NCBI GenBank assembly: GCA_900552495.1 | Contig: URZY01000006.1 | Span: 50,734-114,733 of the forward strand | Source: an uncultured Mycoplasmatota bacterium | GTDB taxonomy: Bacteria > Bacillota_I > Bacilli_A > RF39 > UBA660 | DNA: 64,000 nt | Direction: 5' to 3' | Shown: positions 31,461-39,744 of the stretch, piece by piece | Numbering within the stretch: position 1 is the stretch's first letter | Layout: each line of letters begins with the position of its first letter | Notes under the pieces: model-generated | Told to the model about the DNA's origin: nothing | Seen by the model: the letters and a program-made list of their open reading frames with translations, nothing else | Databases searched by the model: none | Made by a program: the position numbers and the translations under genes

Positions 31461-33419
31461 GTGGATAAGAAAACTGTAAAAAGAGGGTTATTACCTTATT
31501 TATTTATAGCATTAGTGATGTTAGGAATGTTTTATTTTTTAAATGTTACTAATAGAAATGTTAATATCCTAAGTTATGATGAATTTATGACTAGTTTAAA
31601 TTCTGGTAAGGTTTCTGAGGTTGAAGTTACCGCTAGAGCTAATGGATATACATATGAAGTAAGAGGAACTTTAAAGAGTTATGAAGAAGGAGAGACTTTT
31701 TTAGCTAAATTGCCACTTAGTGATGAGGTGATGAAGAAAATAGTCACTGCTAGTGAAAAGCAAGAATTTAAGTTAACGGCTGAGGAAGATCCTGACTCAT
31801 CGTCATTTCTTTATATTTTAGTAAATGTAATGCCACTTCTATTACTTTTACTGCTTGCATTCTGGTTTTTTAATAAACAATTAGCTGGTAATAAAAGTTC
31901 AATGGATTTTGGTAAGAGTAAGGCTCGTTTAAATAGTGATACTAACAAAGTAACATTTAAAGATGTTGCTGGTTTAAAAGAAGAAAAAGAAGAAGTTAAA
32001 GAGTTGATTGATTTCTTAAAAAATCCTAAGAAATTTCAAAAATTAGGTGCAAGAATTCCAAAGGGAGTCCTACTATTTGGGCCTCCAGGAACCGGAAAAA
32101 CTTTACTTGCTAAAGCAGTTGCTGGCGAGGCTGATGTGCCATTTTACTTTATTAGTGGGTCAGACTTTGTTGAAATGTTTGTTGGTGTAGGTGCTTCACG
32201 TGTTAGGGATATGTTTCAACAAGCTAAAAGAAATGCACCATGTTTGATCTTTATTGATGAAATTGATGCTGTGGGTCGTCAAAGAGGAACTGGCTTAGGT
32301 GGAGGACATGATGAACGTGAACAAACACTTAACCAGTTATTAACTGAAATGGATGGATTTGGTGCTAATGAGGGAATTATTATTATAGCAGCTACTAACC
32401 GTCCTGATGTTTTAGATCCAGCTTTGCTTAGACCAGGCCGTTTTGATAGACAAGTTACAGTTAATTTACCTGACATTAAAGGACGTGAAGAAATTTTAGC
32501 AGTTCATGCTAGAAATAAAACTTTAGCAGAAGGGATTACTTTAGATAATTTAGCTAAGAGAACGCCTGGATTTAGTGGAGCGGATTTGGAGAATCTACTT
32601 AATGAAGCAGCATTGCTTGCTGTTAGACGTAATAAAGAAGAAATTACAATGAGTGAAATAGATGAGGCAACAGATCGAGTTCTTATGGGACCTGCTAAAA
32701 CTTCACATAAATACAGTGAAAATGATAGAAAGTTGGTTGCTTATCATGAGGCTGGGCATGCGGTTATTGGATTAAAATTATCGAATGCTAATGTAGTTCA
32801 AAAAGTAACAATTATTCCTAGAGGAACAGCTGGTGGTTATAATATGATGGTACCGGCTGAAGAAAAACTTTGTTCAACTAAGAAGGATCTATTAGAGCAA
32901 ATTACAGGTTTACTTGGTGGTCGTACCGCTGAAGAAGTAGTATTTAATGAAATAACTACAGGTGCTCATAATGATTTTGAAAAGGCAACAAAGATTGCTA
33001 GAGCTATGGTTACAGAATATGGTATGAGTGATTTGGGGCCATTACAATTTGAACAGCAAGAAGGCAGCGTTTTCTTAGGTCGTGATTATAACAGAAGTCA
33101 GCATTTCTCAAATGAAGTTGCTAATGAAATTGATATGGAAATGAGAAAGATTATTAATAATTGTCATAAGAAGGCAACAGAAATAATTAAAAAGAATGAG
33201 GATTTATTAAAATTAATTGCTGATGCATTGCTAGAATATGAAACCCTTACTAAGGAACAAATTGATTACTTAGTAAAACATGGTAAAATGCCAGAAGAAG
33301 ATGAGAGTAATTTAGAAGCAATGTCAGTAACTAAATTGAGAGAATTGGCCAAAGAAAAAGGTATTAAAAACTATTCTAAGTTAACAAAAGCAGAATTATT
33401 AAAAGAGTTAGACGCTTAA
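31461..33419 (+). CDS. ftsH: ATP-dependent zinc metalloprotease FtsH with Rho_N-like C-terminus
   Basis: 652 residues from GTG 31461 (AAGGAGG). Two transmembrane segments (about 9-26 and 112-132) flank the periplasmic domain. AAA+ Walker A GPPGTGKT is at 207-214, the second region of homology is present, and the zinc site HEAGH is at 429-433. Degrades misfolded and regulatory membrane proteins. Residues 619-652 (MSVTKLRELAKEKGIKNYSK then LTKAELLKELDA) form a compact Rho_N/SAP-like helical motif, not typical of FtsH. Confidence 0.96.
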   Translation: MDKKTVKRGLLPYLFIALVMLGMFYFLNVTNRNVNILSYDEFMTSLNSGKVSEVEVTARANGYTYEVRGTLKSYEEGETFLAKLPLSDEVMKKIVTASEKQEFKLTAEEDPDSSSFLYILVNVMPLLLLLLLAFWFFNKQLAGNKSSMDFGKSKARLNSDTNKVTFKDVAGLKEEKEEVKELIDFLKNPKKFQKLGARIPKGVLLFGPPGTGKTLLAKAVAGEADVPFYFISGSDFVEMFVGVGASRVRDMFQQAKRNAPCLIFIDEIDAVGRQRGTGLGGGHDEREQTLNQLLTEMDGFGANEGIIIIAATNRPDVLDPALLRPGRFDRQVTVNLPDIKGREEILAVHARNKTLAEGITLDNLAKRTPGFSGADLENLLNEAALLAVRRNKEEITMSEIDEATDRVLMGPAKTSHKYSENDRKLVAYHEAGHAVIGLKLSNANVVQKVTIIPRGTAGGYNMMVPAEEKLCSTKKDLLEQITGLLGGRTAEEVVFNEITTGAHNDFEKATKIARAMVTEYGMSDLGPLQFEQQEGSVFLGRDYNRSQHFSNEVANEIDMEMRKIINNCHKKATEIIKKNEDLLKLIADALLEYETLTKEQIDYLVKHGKMPEEDESNLEAMSVTKLRELAKEKGIKNYSKLTKAELLKELDA

Positions 33420-33436
33420 TTTAACTCTTTTTTTTG
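33402..33436 (+). terminator. Terminator overlapping the end of ftsH
   Basis: AAAGAGTTA in the last codons pairs with TAACTCTTT; more T follow. Confidence 0.85.
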
Positions 33437-33530
33437 GATATAATTATTAAAATGTTTGTAAGTTAAATATTTATATTGTGTCTTTGCAAATATTTAAGAA
33501 TTAGTTATAATAATTGCAAGGAGTGAAATT

Positions 33531-33962
33531 ATGGCAAGAAAAGAGAAAAAGAAAATTGATGCAAATGTGGAACTAGGAAAAGTAAAAAAATTGGGAGAAG
33601 ATTTTAAAACATTTATTTCGCGTGGAAATGTTGTTGATATGGCAGTTGGTGTAATTATAGGTGGTGCTTTTGGTAAGATTGTTACAAGTTTAGTAAATGA
33701 TGTATTAACTCCTATTATTGGTGTATTTTTAGGAGGCTTAAATTTTAGTGAATTATCTTTTGGCTTTAAAGATGCACAAATTAATTATGGATTGTTTATT
33801 CAAACTATTGTTGATTTTTTAATTATTGCGGCTTGTATATTTGCTATGATTAAGTTTTTTGAAAGATTTAAGAAAAAAGAGGTTCCTAAAGAAAAAGAAA
33901 AAGCAAAAAGTGAAGAAGTTTTATTATTAGAAGAAATTAGAGATTTATTAAAACAGAAGTAA
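33531..33962 (+). CDS. mscL: Large-conductance mechanosensitive channel MscL
   Basis: 143 residues. The N-terminal amphipathic helix and TM1 are canonical (FKTFISRGNVVDMAVGVIIG, then GAFGKIVTSLVNDVLTPIIG); TM2 is FIQTIVDFLIIAACIFAMIKFFERF, with a charged cytosolic helix at the end (LLEEIRDLLKQK). Releases solutes on osmotic downshock. It has a Lys-rich N-terminal extension of about 20 residues. Transcribed alone between terminators. Confidence 0.96.
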   Translation: MARKEKKKIDANVELGKVKKLGEDFKTFISRGNVVDMAVGVIIGGAFGKIVTSLVNDVLTPIIGVFLGGLNFSELSFGFKDAQINYGLFIQTIVDFLIIAACIFAMIKFFERFKKKEVPKEKEKAKSEEVLLLEEIRDLLKQK

Positions 33963-33971
33963 TAATTATTT

Positions 33972-33998
33972 AGAATGATTTTGTGGTCATTCTTTTTT
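33972..33998 (+). terminator. Rho-independent terminator of mscL
   Basis: AGAATGA / TCATTCT with an eight-base loop and six T. Confidence 0.88.
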
Positions 33999-33999
33999 C

Positions 34000-34029
34000 T
34001 TGTCTTATTAGATAATCATAGTGTATAAT
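34000..34029 (+). promoter_or_regulatory. Promoter upstream of dusB
   Basis: TTGTCT, 18 bases, TATAAT. It begins right after the mscL terminator and gives a leader of about 105 bases in which I see nothing else. Confidence 0.6.
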
Positions 34030-34143
34030 AAGCGTGTTTTAAGTAATTTAGTTGATTTTATTTTATCTAATTTATTTTTTTAATGAGTTATTATTTAATT
34101 AGCCATGAACATTGTTTATGAGAAAGGAAAAGAGGGTGATAAA

Positions 34144-35121
34144 ATGGTGTGGAATATTGGAAATATTGAAATTAAAAATAGAGTTGTTTTAGCGCCAATG
34201 GCTGGAATTTGCAATTCAGCTTTTCGAAGAATTTGTAAGGAAATGGGTTGTGGATTAATATATGCTGAGATGGTTAGCGATAAAGCTATTACTTATAATA
34301 ATAAAAAAACAATAGATATGCTTTATATGACTGAGGAAGAGAGACCTATAGTTCAACAAATATTTGGTTCAGATAAGGAGTCCTTTGTGGTGGCAGCTAA
34401 GTATATATATGATAATATGCATCCAGATATTATTGATATTAATATGGGGTGTCCTGTTCCTAAGGTGGCTCTTAGAGCTCAAGCGGGCTCGGCTTTATTG
34501 AAGGATCCAAAAAAAATTTATGAGATTGTGAAAGCGGTTGTTGAAGCAGTGCCTATTCCTGTTACAGTGAAAATTAGAAGTGGTTGGGATTGCAACAGTA
34601 TTAACGCTGTAGAAGTAGCTAAGATTATTGAAAAAGCGGGTGCTAGTGCAGTTTGTATACATCCTAGAACTAGAAGTCAAGGCTATAGTGGGAAAGCCGA
34701 CTGGAGTATTATTAAGGCTGTTAAAGACGCTGTTAATATTCCTGTTATTGGTAATGGGGATGTGTTAAAGCCAGAAGATGCCAAGCGAATGTTAGATGAA
34801 ACAAATTGTGATGCGGTAATGATTGGACGTGGAGTTTTAGGAAATCCATGGTTGATTAAAAATACAATTAATTTTTTGAAAGGAGAAGATTTAGTTGAAG
34901 TTTCTCCAAGAGATAAAATAGATATGTGTTTACACCATTTAGATTATTTGAGTAGTTTAAAAGATGAACATTTGGCTTGTTTAGAAATAAGAAATCATAT
35001 TGGTTGGTATTTAAAAGGTATAAAAGATGGTAATACTGTTAAAAATAATATCTATCAAACTTCTAATATTCGTGATATAATCGATATATTAAATGAATTT
35101 AAGGAGGGATTAGATGTCTAA
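34144..35121 (+). CDS. dusB: tRNA-dihydrouridine synthase DusB
   Basis: 325 residues from ATG 34144 (GAGGGTGAT upstream); the 13-codon longer frame has no family match. FMN-dependent TIM barrel: LAPMAGICNSAFRR, YAEMVSDKAI, the catalytic Cys in INMGCPVPKV, and HPRTRSQGYSGKADW and GRGVLGNPW. The loop after the Cys (ALRAQAGSALL) differs slightly from the usual NGEGSALM. Overlaps the next gene by eight bases. dusB-lysS is the Bacillus order with one gene inserted. Confidence 0.95.
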   Translation: MVWNIGNIEIKNRVVLAPMAGICNSAFRRICKEMGCGLIYAEMVSDKAITYNNKKTIDMLYMTEEERPIVQQIFGSDKESFVVAAKYIYDNMHPDIIDINMGCPVPKVALRAQAGSALLKDPKKIYEIVKAVVEAVPIPVTVKIRSGWDCNSINAVEVAKIIEKAGASAVCIHPRTRSQGYSGKADWSIIKAVKDAVNIPVIGNGDVLKPEDAKRMLDETNCDAVMIGRGVLGNPWLIKNTINFLKGEDLVEVSPRDKIDMCLHHLDYLSSLKDEHLACLEIRNHIGWYLKGIKDGNTVKNNIYQTSNIRDIIDILNEFKEGLDV

Positions 35122-35764
35122 AGTTGAAAATGTTGAAGCAGATAAATCTGATAAAGATGACAAATCAGATAAAGATGACAAAAGATTATTTGTTCAAAGA
35201 GCAGTTGCTTTTATAATTGATATTACATTGATTTCTTTTATTAGTTCTGTGATAGCAGCTCCTTTTCTTGATAGTGATGGAGTTATGAAATTGTCTGATA
35301 GTTTGCTTGATGTGATGGGAAAATATACGGTTGGTGAAATTAATTATGCTGTTTACATTGCAGAGTCTATACCCCTTACGTTTCAAATGGCAAGAAAAAC
35401 AGGTATTATAACTCTTGTTTCGTTATTTTTGAGTGTTCTTTATTTTATTGTTTATCAATTTAATAAAGGCGGTCAAACATTTGGAAAAAAACTTATGAAA
35501 ATAAAGGTAGTGTCTATTAAAGGAAAAATGACAATGAATCAAATGTTGGTTAGATCATTAATTATTAATTCTATTTTAATTGATATGATAGTTTTGGGAT
35601 TAACAATTTTTGCGAGTCAAGATGTATATTTTTATGGCTCTATGGTTTTTGAACAAGTACAAAGTTTAATATTAATTTTAAGTGTAGCGATGGTTCTATT
35701 TAGTAGAAGAGGAAGAGGTCTACACGATATGATTTCACGGTGTGAAGTTATTCGAGAAAAGTAG
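35114..35764 (+). CDS. RDD-family membrane protein
   Basis: 216 residues. A hydrophilic head with a short repeat (KSDKDDKSDKDDKR) precedes the RDD domain, which starts VQRAVAFIIDITLISFI and includes GGQTFGKKLMKIKV; four to five hydrophobic segments. Family function is poorly known; some members have Na+/H+ antiport activity. ATG with AAGGAGGG inside dusB, overlapping it, so co-translated. It sits 15 bases before lysS, suggesting a dusB-rdd-lysS operon. Confidence 0.85.
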   Translation: MSKVENVEADKSDKDDKSDKDDKRLFVQRAVAFIIDITLISFISSVIAAPFLDSDGVMKLSDSLLDVMGKYTVGEINYAVYIAESIPLTFQMARKTGIITLVSLFLSVLYFIVYQFNKGGQTFGKKLMKIKVVSIKGKMTMNQMLVRSLIINSILIDMIVLGLTIFASQDVYFYGSMVFEQVQSLILILSVAMVLFSRRGRGLHDMISRCEVIREK

Positions 35765-35779
35765 TAAAGGAGTAATAAA

Positions 35780-37687
35780 ATGAGAGAATTTTCAGAGCAA
35801 GAATTAGTTCGTAGGGAAAAGAGTGAAAAGTTAAGGGAATTAGGTTTGGATCCTTTTGGTCAAAGATATGATAGAGATAGTTTCGCAGCAGATATAAAAG
35901 AAAAATATGCTAGTGTTGATCATGATAAATTTGAGGAAATGACTGATACTGCAAAAGTTGCAGGAAGAATAATGTTTATTAGAAAAATGGGAAAAGCTTC
36001 ATTCTTTACTATTAAAGATAAGTCAGGTTCTATCCAAATTTATATTTCTATAAATGATATTGGTGAAGAGGCATATAATTTATTTAAATCAGCTGATATT
36101 GGTGATATTGTTGGAGTATATGGTAAAATTATGAAAACTAAGACTGGAGAAGTAACTATTAAATGTATGGAATATACTCATTTAGTTAAGGCTTTAAAAC
36201 CATTACCAGAGAAATATCATGGTTTGACAGATATTGAAGAAAGATATCGTCGTAGGTATGTTGATTTAATTATGAATGATGATTCAAGAAAAGTAGCGTT
36301 TATGAGACCTAAAATTATTAGATGTATTCAGAACTATATGGATAATAAAGGTTTTACAGAAGTAGAAACACCTATTTTGTCAACATTGTTGACTGGAGCA
36401 AGTGCTCGTCCATTCGTAACTCATCATAATTCACAAGATTTGGATATGTATTTAAGAATTGCCTTGGAGTTACCACTTAAGAGATTGCTTGTTGGAGGAA
36501 TGGAAGCAGTTTATGAAATTGGTAGAGTATTTAGGAATGAAGGTATGGATCCAAAACATAATCCGGAATTTACTTTAATGGAGGCTTATTTAGCGTATAG
36601 CGATTTAGAGGGAATGATGGATTTAACCGAAGAAATGTATCAAACTATTGCTCGTAATGTTGTTGGAAAGATGAATTTTAATTTTGGAGGATATGATATT
36701 AATTTAGAAGGGCCATGGAAGAGAATTAGTATGGTTGATGCAATTAAAGAAAAAACAGGTATTGATTTTAAAGAGAAAATAACTGTTGATGAGGCTTTAA
36801 CGTTGGCTTCTGAGCATCATATTGAAGTACAAGAGCATGAGAAAAATGTTGGTCATATAATTAATTTATTCTTTGAAAAATATGTTGAGGAAACTTTAAT
36901 TCAACCAACGTTCTTGTATGGTCATCCGGTAGAAATTAGTCCACTTACTAAGAAAAATCCAGAAGATCCAAGATTTGTTGATCGATTTGAATTGTTTATT
37001 GCTGGAAAAGAATTTGCTAATGCTTATACAGAACTTAATGATCCAGTTGATCAGCTAGAAAGATTTGAAGCACAAATAGCTGAACGAGATTTAGGCAATG
37101 ATGAAGCAAATGATATTGATATGGACTTTGTAGAAGCTTTAGAATATGGTATGCCTCCAGCTGGTGGAATAGGTTATGGAATTGATAGACTTGTAATGTT
37201 ATTTACTGAACAAGAATCAATTAGAGATGTATTATTGTTCCCCACGATGAAACCAGTTGGTCAAACAAGTATTTCGACTAGTTCATTTGAGAAAAAAGAG
37301 AAAGTAGCTTTGGATTTTTCAAAAGTAAAAATTGAACCTTTATTTGAGGAAATGGTAGATTTTGAAACGTTTAGCAAGTCTGATTTCCGAGCAGTTAAAA
37401 TTAAAGATTGTGAGGCAGTTGCTAAAAGTGATAAGTTGCTTAAGTTTGTTCTAGATGATGGTACTGGTCAAGATCGTATTATTCTTAGTGGGATTCATGA
37501 ATATTATGAACCAGAAGAATTAGTTGGAAAAACAGCAATTGCAATTGTTAATTTACCGCCGAGGAAAATGATGGGGATATATTCTTGTGGAATGTTAATT
37601 TCAGCTGTTCATGAGGAAGACGGAAAAGAAGGATTGAACTTGTTGATTGTTGATGAGACGATACCAGCTGGAGCGAAACTTTACTAG
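35780..37687 (+). CDS. lysS: Lysine--tRNA ligase (class II) with C-terminal MetRS-type tRNA-binding domain
   Basis: 635 residues against about 500 for usual bacterial LysRS. The N-terminal OB anticodon domain (about 55-155) is followed by the class II core with motif 2 RVFRNEGMDPKHNPEFT and motif 3 GIGYGIDRLVMLF. After a linker, residues about 527-635 form a Trbp111/EMAP-II-like OB domain: DFETFSKSDFRAVKIKDCEA, SDKLLKFVLDDG, ELVGKTAIAIVNLPPRKMMG, IYSCGML, IPAGAKLY, the pattern of the MetRS C-terminus. It is one open frame with no break or internal start. The separate metG here lacks this domain. AAGGAG precedes the ATG. Confidence 0.95.
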   Translation: MREFSEQELVRREKSEKLRELGLDPFGQRYDRDSFAADIKEKYASVDHDKFEEMTDTAKVAGRIMFIRKMGKASFFTIKDKSGSIQIYISINDIGEEAYNLFKSADIGDIVGVYGKIMKTKTGEVTIKCMEYTHLVKALKPLPEKYHGLTDIEERYRRRYVDLIMNDDSRKVAFMRPKIIRCIQNYMDNKGFTEVETPILSTLLTGASARPFVTHHNSQDLDMYLRIALELPLKRLLVGGMEAVYEIGRVFRNEGMDPKHNPEFTLMEAYLAYSDLEGMMDLTEEMYQTIARNVVGKMNFNFGGYDINLEGPWKRISMVDAIKEKTGIDFKEKITVDEALTLASEHHIEVQEHEKNVGHIINLFFEKYVEETLIQPTFLYGHPVEISPLTKKNPEDPRFVDRFELFIAGKEFANAYTELNDPVDQLERFEAQIAERDLGNDEANDIDMDFVEALEYGMPPAGGIGYGIDRLVMLFTEQESIRDVLLFPTMKPVGQTSISTSSFEKKEKVALDFSKVKIEPLFEEMVDFETFSKSDFRAVKIKDCEAVAKSDKLLKFVLDDGTGQDRIILSGIHEYYEPEELVGKTAIAIVNLPPRKMMGIYSCGMLISAVHEEDGKEGLNLLIVDETIPAGAKLY

Positions 37688-37713
37688 TAGGAATAAGTAG
37701 TTTACATTTTAAG

Positions 37714-37740
37714 AAGAAGAAAAATTTCTTCTTTTTTTTC
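37714..37740 (+). terminator. Rho-independent terminator of lysS
   Basis: AAGAAGAAA / TTTCTTCTT hairpin with a very short loop, then more T. Confidence 0.75.
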
Positions 37741-37772
37741 ACCAAAATTTCATAAAAAACAAGTGTAAATGC

Positions 37773-37801
37773 TTGTAAAATAAGCATATAGTAGTTATAA
37801 T
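37773..37801 (+). promoter_or_regulatory. Promoter of the transporter gene
   Basis: TTGTAA, 17 bases, TATAAT, 18 bases before the ATG; GTGGGAGGT is the ribosome-binding site. Confidence 0.65.
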
Positions 37802-37819
37802 TATAGTGGGAGGTTAATT

Positions 37820-39628
37820 ATGAAGAAACATAATACAATGAAAGTCGTTCTTTTAGTTGTAACAGCTATTTGGTTGTTAGCGTCACTAGTGTTACCAGAT
37901 AAATCTTGGGCACAGTTAATAAAAGCTTTCTTAACCTTAGTTGAACTATTCTTAATAATATTAAATGTTAAAGAGAATCATAATATTGTTAAGGGTGTTA
38001 TCATTACAGCTTTGGTATTTATGATACTTACTTGGATATTACCAGCTGCTTATTATTCAAGTGGTTTCATTGATCAAGGACGCATTCAAATGGGTTTATT
38101 TGATTTATTTAATTACCCATTAACAGCAGTTGCATATTTCGGATATATTTCGTTATTTGTTTTAGCTGTTGGTGGATTTTATGGAGTTTTACATAAAATT
38201 CCAGCTTATCGTAGTTTTTTAGATAAGATTGTTGCAGGTTGCAAAGGTAAAGAAGGAATTGTTTTATCTATTATAATGATTTTAGTTGCAGTTATCACAT
38301 CTGTATGTGGTCTTCAATTGGGATTATTTGTATTCTTCCCTATGTTAGCAGCAGTTATCTTATTAATGGGATATGATAAGATTGTTGCAGCACTTGCTTT
38401 GGTTGGGTCTGCGGTAGTAGGTATAGCTGGAACTACTTTTGGTTATACAAATGTTAGTGTCTTATATTCTACTTTAGGATTAGATATTATGGATAACATT
38501 GCTGTAAAAGTGGTTATTCTACTTGCTGGATTAGTGTTGTTAATATTTAATACTTTGATGTATGCCAAGAGTGCTAAGGTTGCTAGAGCTACATTAACTG
38601 CTGAAAAGAAGGTTATTAAAACTGAAGAAGTGGAAAATGAAAAAATTGTTGTAGAAGAGGTAAAAACCGAAGATAAAGTTACAACTAATAAAACTGCAAC
38701 AAAGAGTGCTAGCAAGAATACTAAAGCAACAAATCAAAAGAAAAATAGTACTAAAAAGACAGCAGCTAAAAGTAAATCTTCATCTAAAGCTAGCAGAAAA
38801 GATAATAAGGCAGCAGCTAAAGGTGATGATGTTATTGTTGTTAAAGAATCACTAATGGATGAATCTTTAGAACAGTATGTTCCTACAGTAGTTGATAGTA
38901 AGCATAAAACTTGGCCAATTATTGTTGGATTTATATTTATGTTTGTGATAATGATTCTTGCTTTTATGCCATGGTCAGTGTTTGAGATTGAAGCTTTCTC
39001 AAAGGCAAGTGAAGCAGTTTCATCATTTAAATTATTTGGATTTGAAATTTTTGGAAAGATATTAGGTACTTTTGCTAATTTTGGTGAATGGACTATTACA
39101 GATATGATTATTGTGATGACAGTAGTTGCTCTTGTTTTAGTTTATATTTACAAAATTAAAATTGATGATGTTATTGAAGGCTTTACTAATGGTGCAAAGA
39201 AAGCATTAGCTCCTGCATTTTTAGTAATTGTTGTTTATACTATTTTAGTAGCAGTGACATATCATCCATTCCAAACAACAATTTATGAAGCATTGTTTGG
39301 TTTAACAAAAGGATTTAATGTTGTTACTACATCAGTTGCTGGATTATTAAGTGGTTTATTTAATAGCGATGCTGCTTATGCATTCCAAGCTGTAGTGCCA
39401 CATTTTGCTGGTGTTGTTACCAATACTGATGTTTATCCAATTGCAGCAATTTTATTCCAATCAATTTACGGTGTTTCTATGTTAGTAGCACCAACTAGTG
39501 TAGTTTTAATAGTTGTGTTAAATTATTTAGGAATTTCGTTTAAACAATGGTTTAAAGCTGTTTGGAAGTTACTAGTAGAATTATTTGTTGTATTATTAAT
39601 AGTATTTACAATTTTAATTTTAATTTAA
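37820..39628 (+). CDS. Multi-pass membrane transporter (YfcC/C4-dicarboxylate-carrier-like) with histone-like cytosolic insert
   Basis: 602 residues with two hydrophobic halves: about six to seven helices in 8-247 and about five in 365-602. The layout recalls the YfcC/DcuC-type carriers and related ion-transporter families, but I cannot assign a substrate. Between the halves (249-366) lies a long hydrophilic insert; its core (about 287-336) is almost only Lys, Ala, Ser, Thr and Asn, like histone H1 tails or AlgP-type repeats, flanked by Glu/Val-rich segments. It is one continuous frame. Transcribed alone with its own promoter and terminator. Confidence 0.7.
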   Translation: MKKHNTMKVVLLVVTAIWLLASLVLPDKSWAQLIKAFLTLVELFLIILNVKENHNIVKGVIITALVFMILTWILPAAYYSSGFIDQGRIQMGLFDLFNYPLTAVAYFGYISLFVLAVGGFYGVLHKIPAYRSFLDKIVAGCKGKEGIVLSIIMILVAVITSVCGLQLGLFVFFPMLAAVILLMGYDKIVAALALVGSAVVGIAGTTFGYTNVSVLYSTLGLDIMDNIAVKVVILLAGLVLLIFNTLMYAKSAKVARATLTAEKKVIKTEEVENEKIVVEEVKTEDKVTTNKTATKSASKNTKATNQKKNSTKKTAAKSKSSSKASRKDNKAAAKGDDVIVVKESLMDESLEQYVPTVVDSKHKTWPIIVGFIFMFVIMILAFMPWSVFEIEAFSKASEAVSSFKLFGFEIFGKILGTFANFGEWTITDMIIVMTVVALVLVYIYKIKIDDVIEGFTNGAKKALAPAFLVIVVYTILVAVTYHPFQTTIYEALFGLTKGFNVVTTSVAGLLSGLFNSDAAYAFQAVVPHFAGVVTNTDVYPIAAILFQSIYGVSMLVAPTSVVLIVVLNYLGISFKQWFKAVWKLLVELFVVLLIVFTILILI

Positions 39629-39633
39629 TGATT

Positions 39634-39656
39634 AGAGGCTAAGGCCTCTTTTTTTG
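39634..39656 (+). terminator. Rho-independent terminator of the transporter gene
   Basis: AGAGGC / GCCTCT with loop TAAG and seven T. Confidence 0.92.
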
Positions 39657-39744
39657 TGTGCAAATTGTAGTTTTTTTGGGTACTATAAATCTTGCAGAAG
39701 CATAGTTGTTAATCTTAAAATTATTATAAGGAGATGATAAATAA

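Noticed and set aside
38680..38830. Lys/Ala-rich insert as a separate gene or frameshift artefact
   Set aside because: The reading frame continues unbroken into the second membrane half, and there is no start with a ribosome-binding site.
39657..39744. CtsR operator upstream of clpC
   Set aside because: No GGTCAAA heptad direct repeat is present in the gap.
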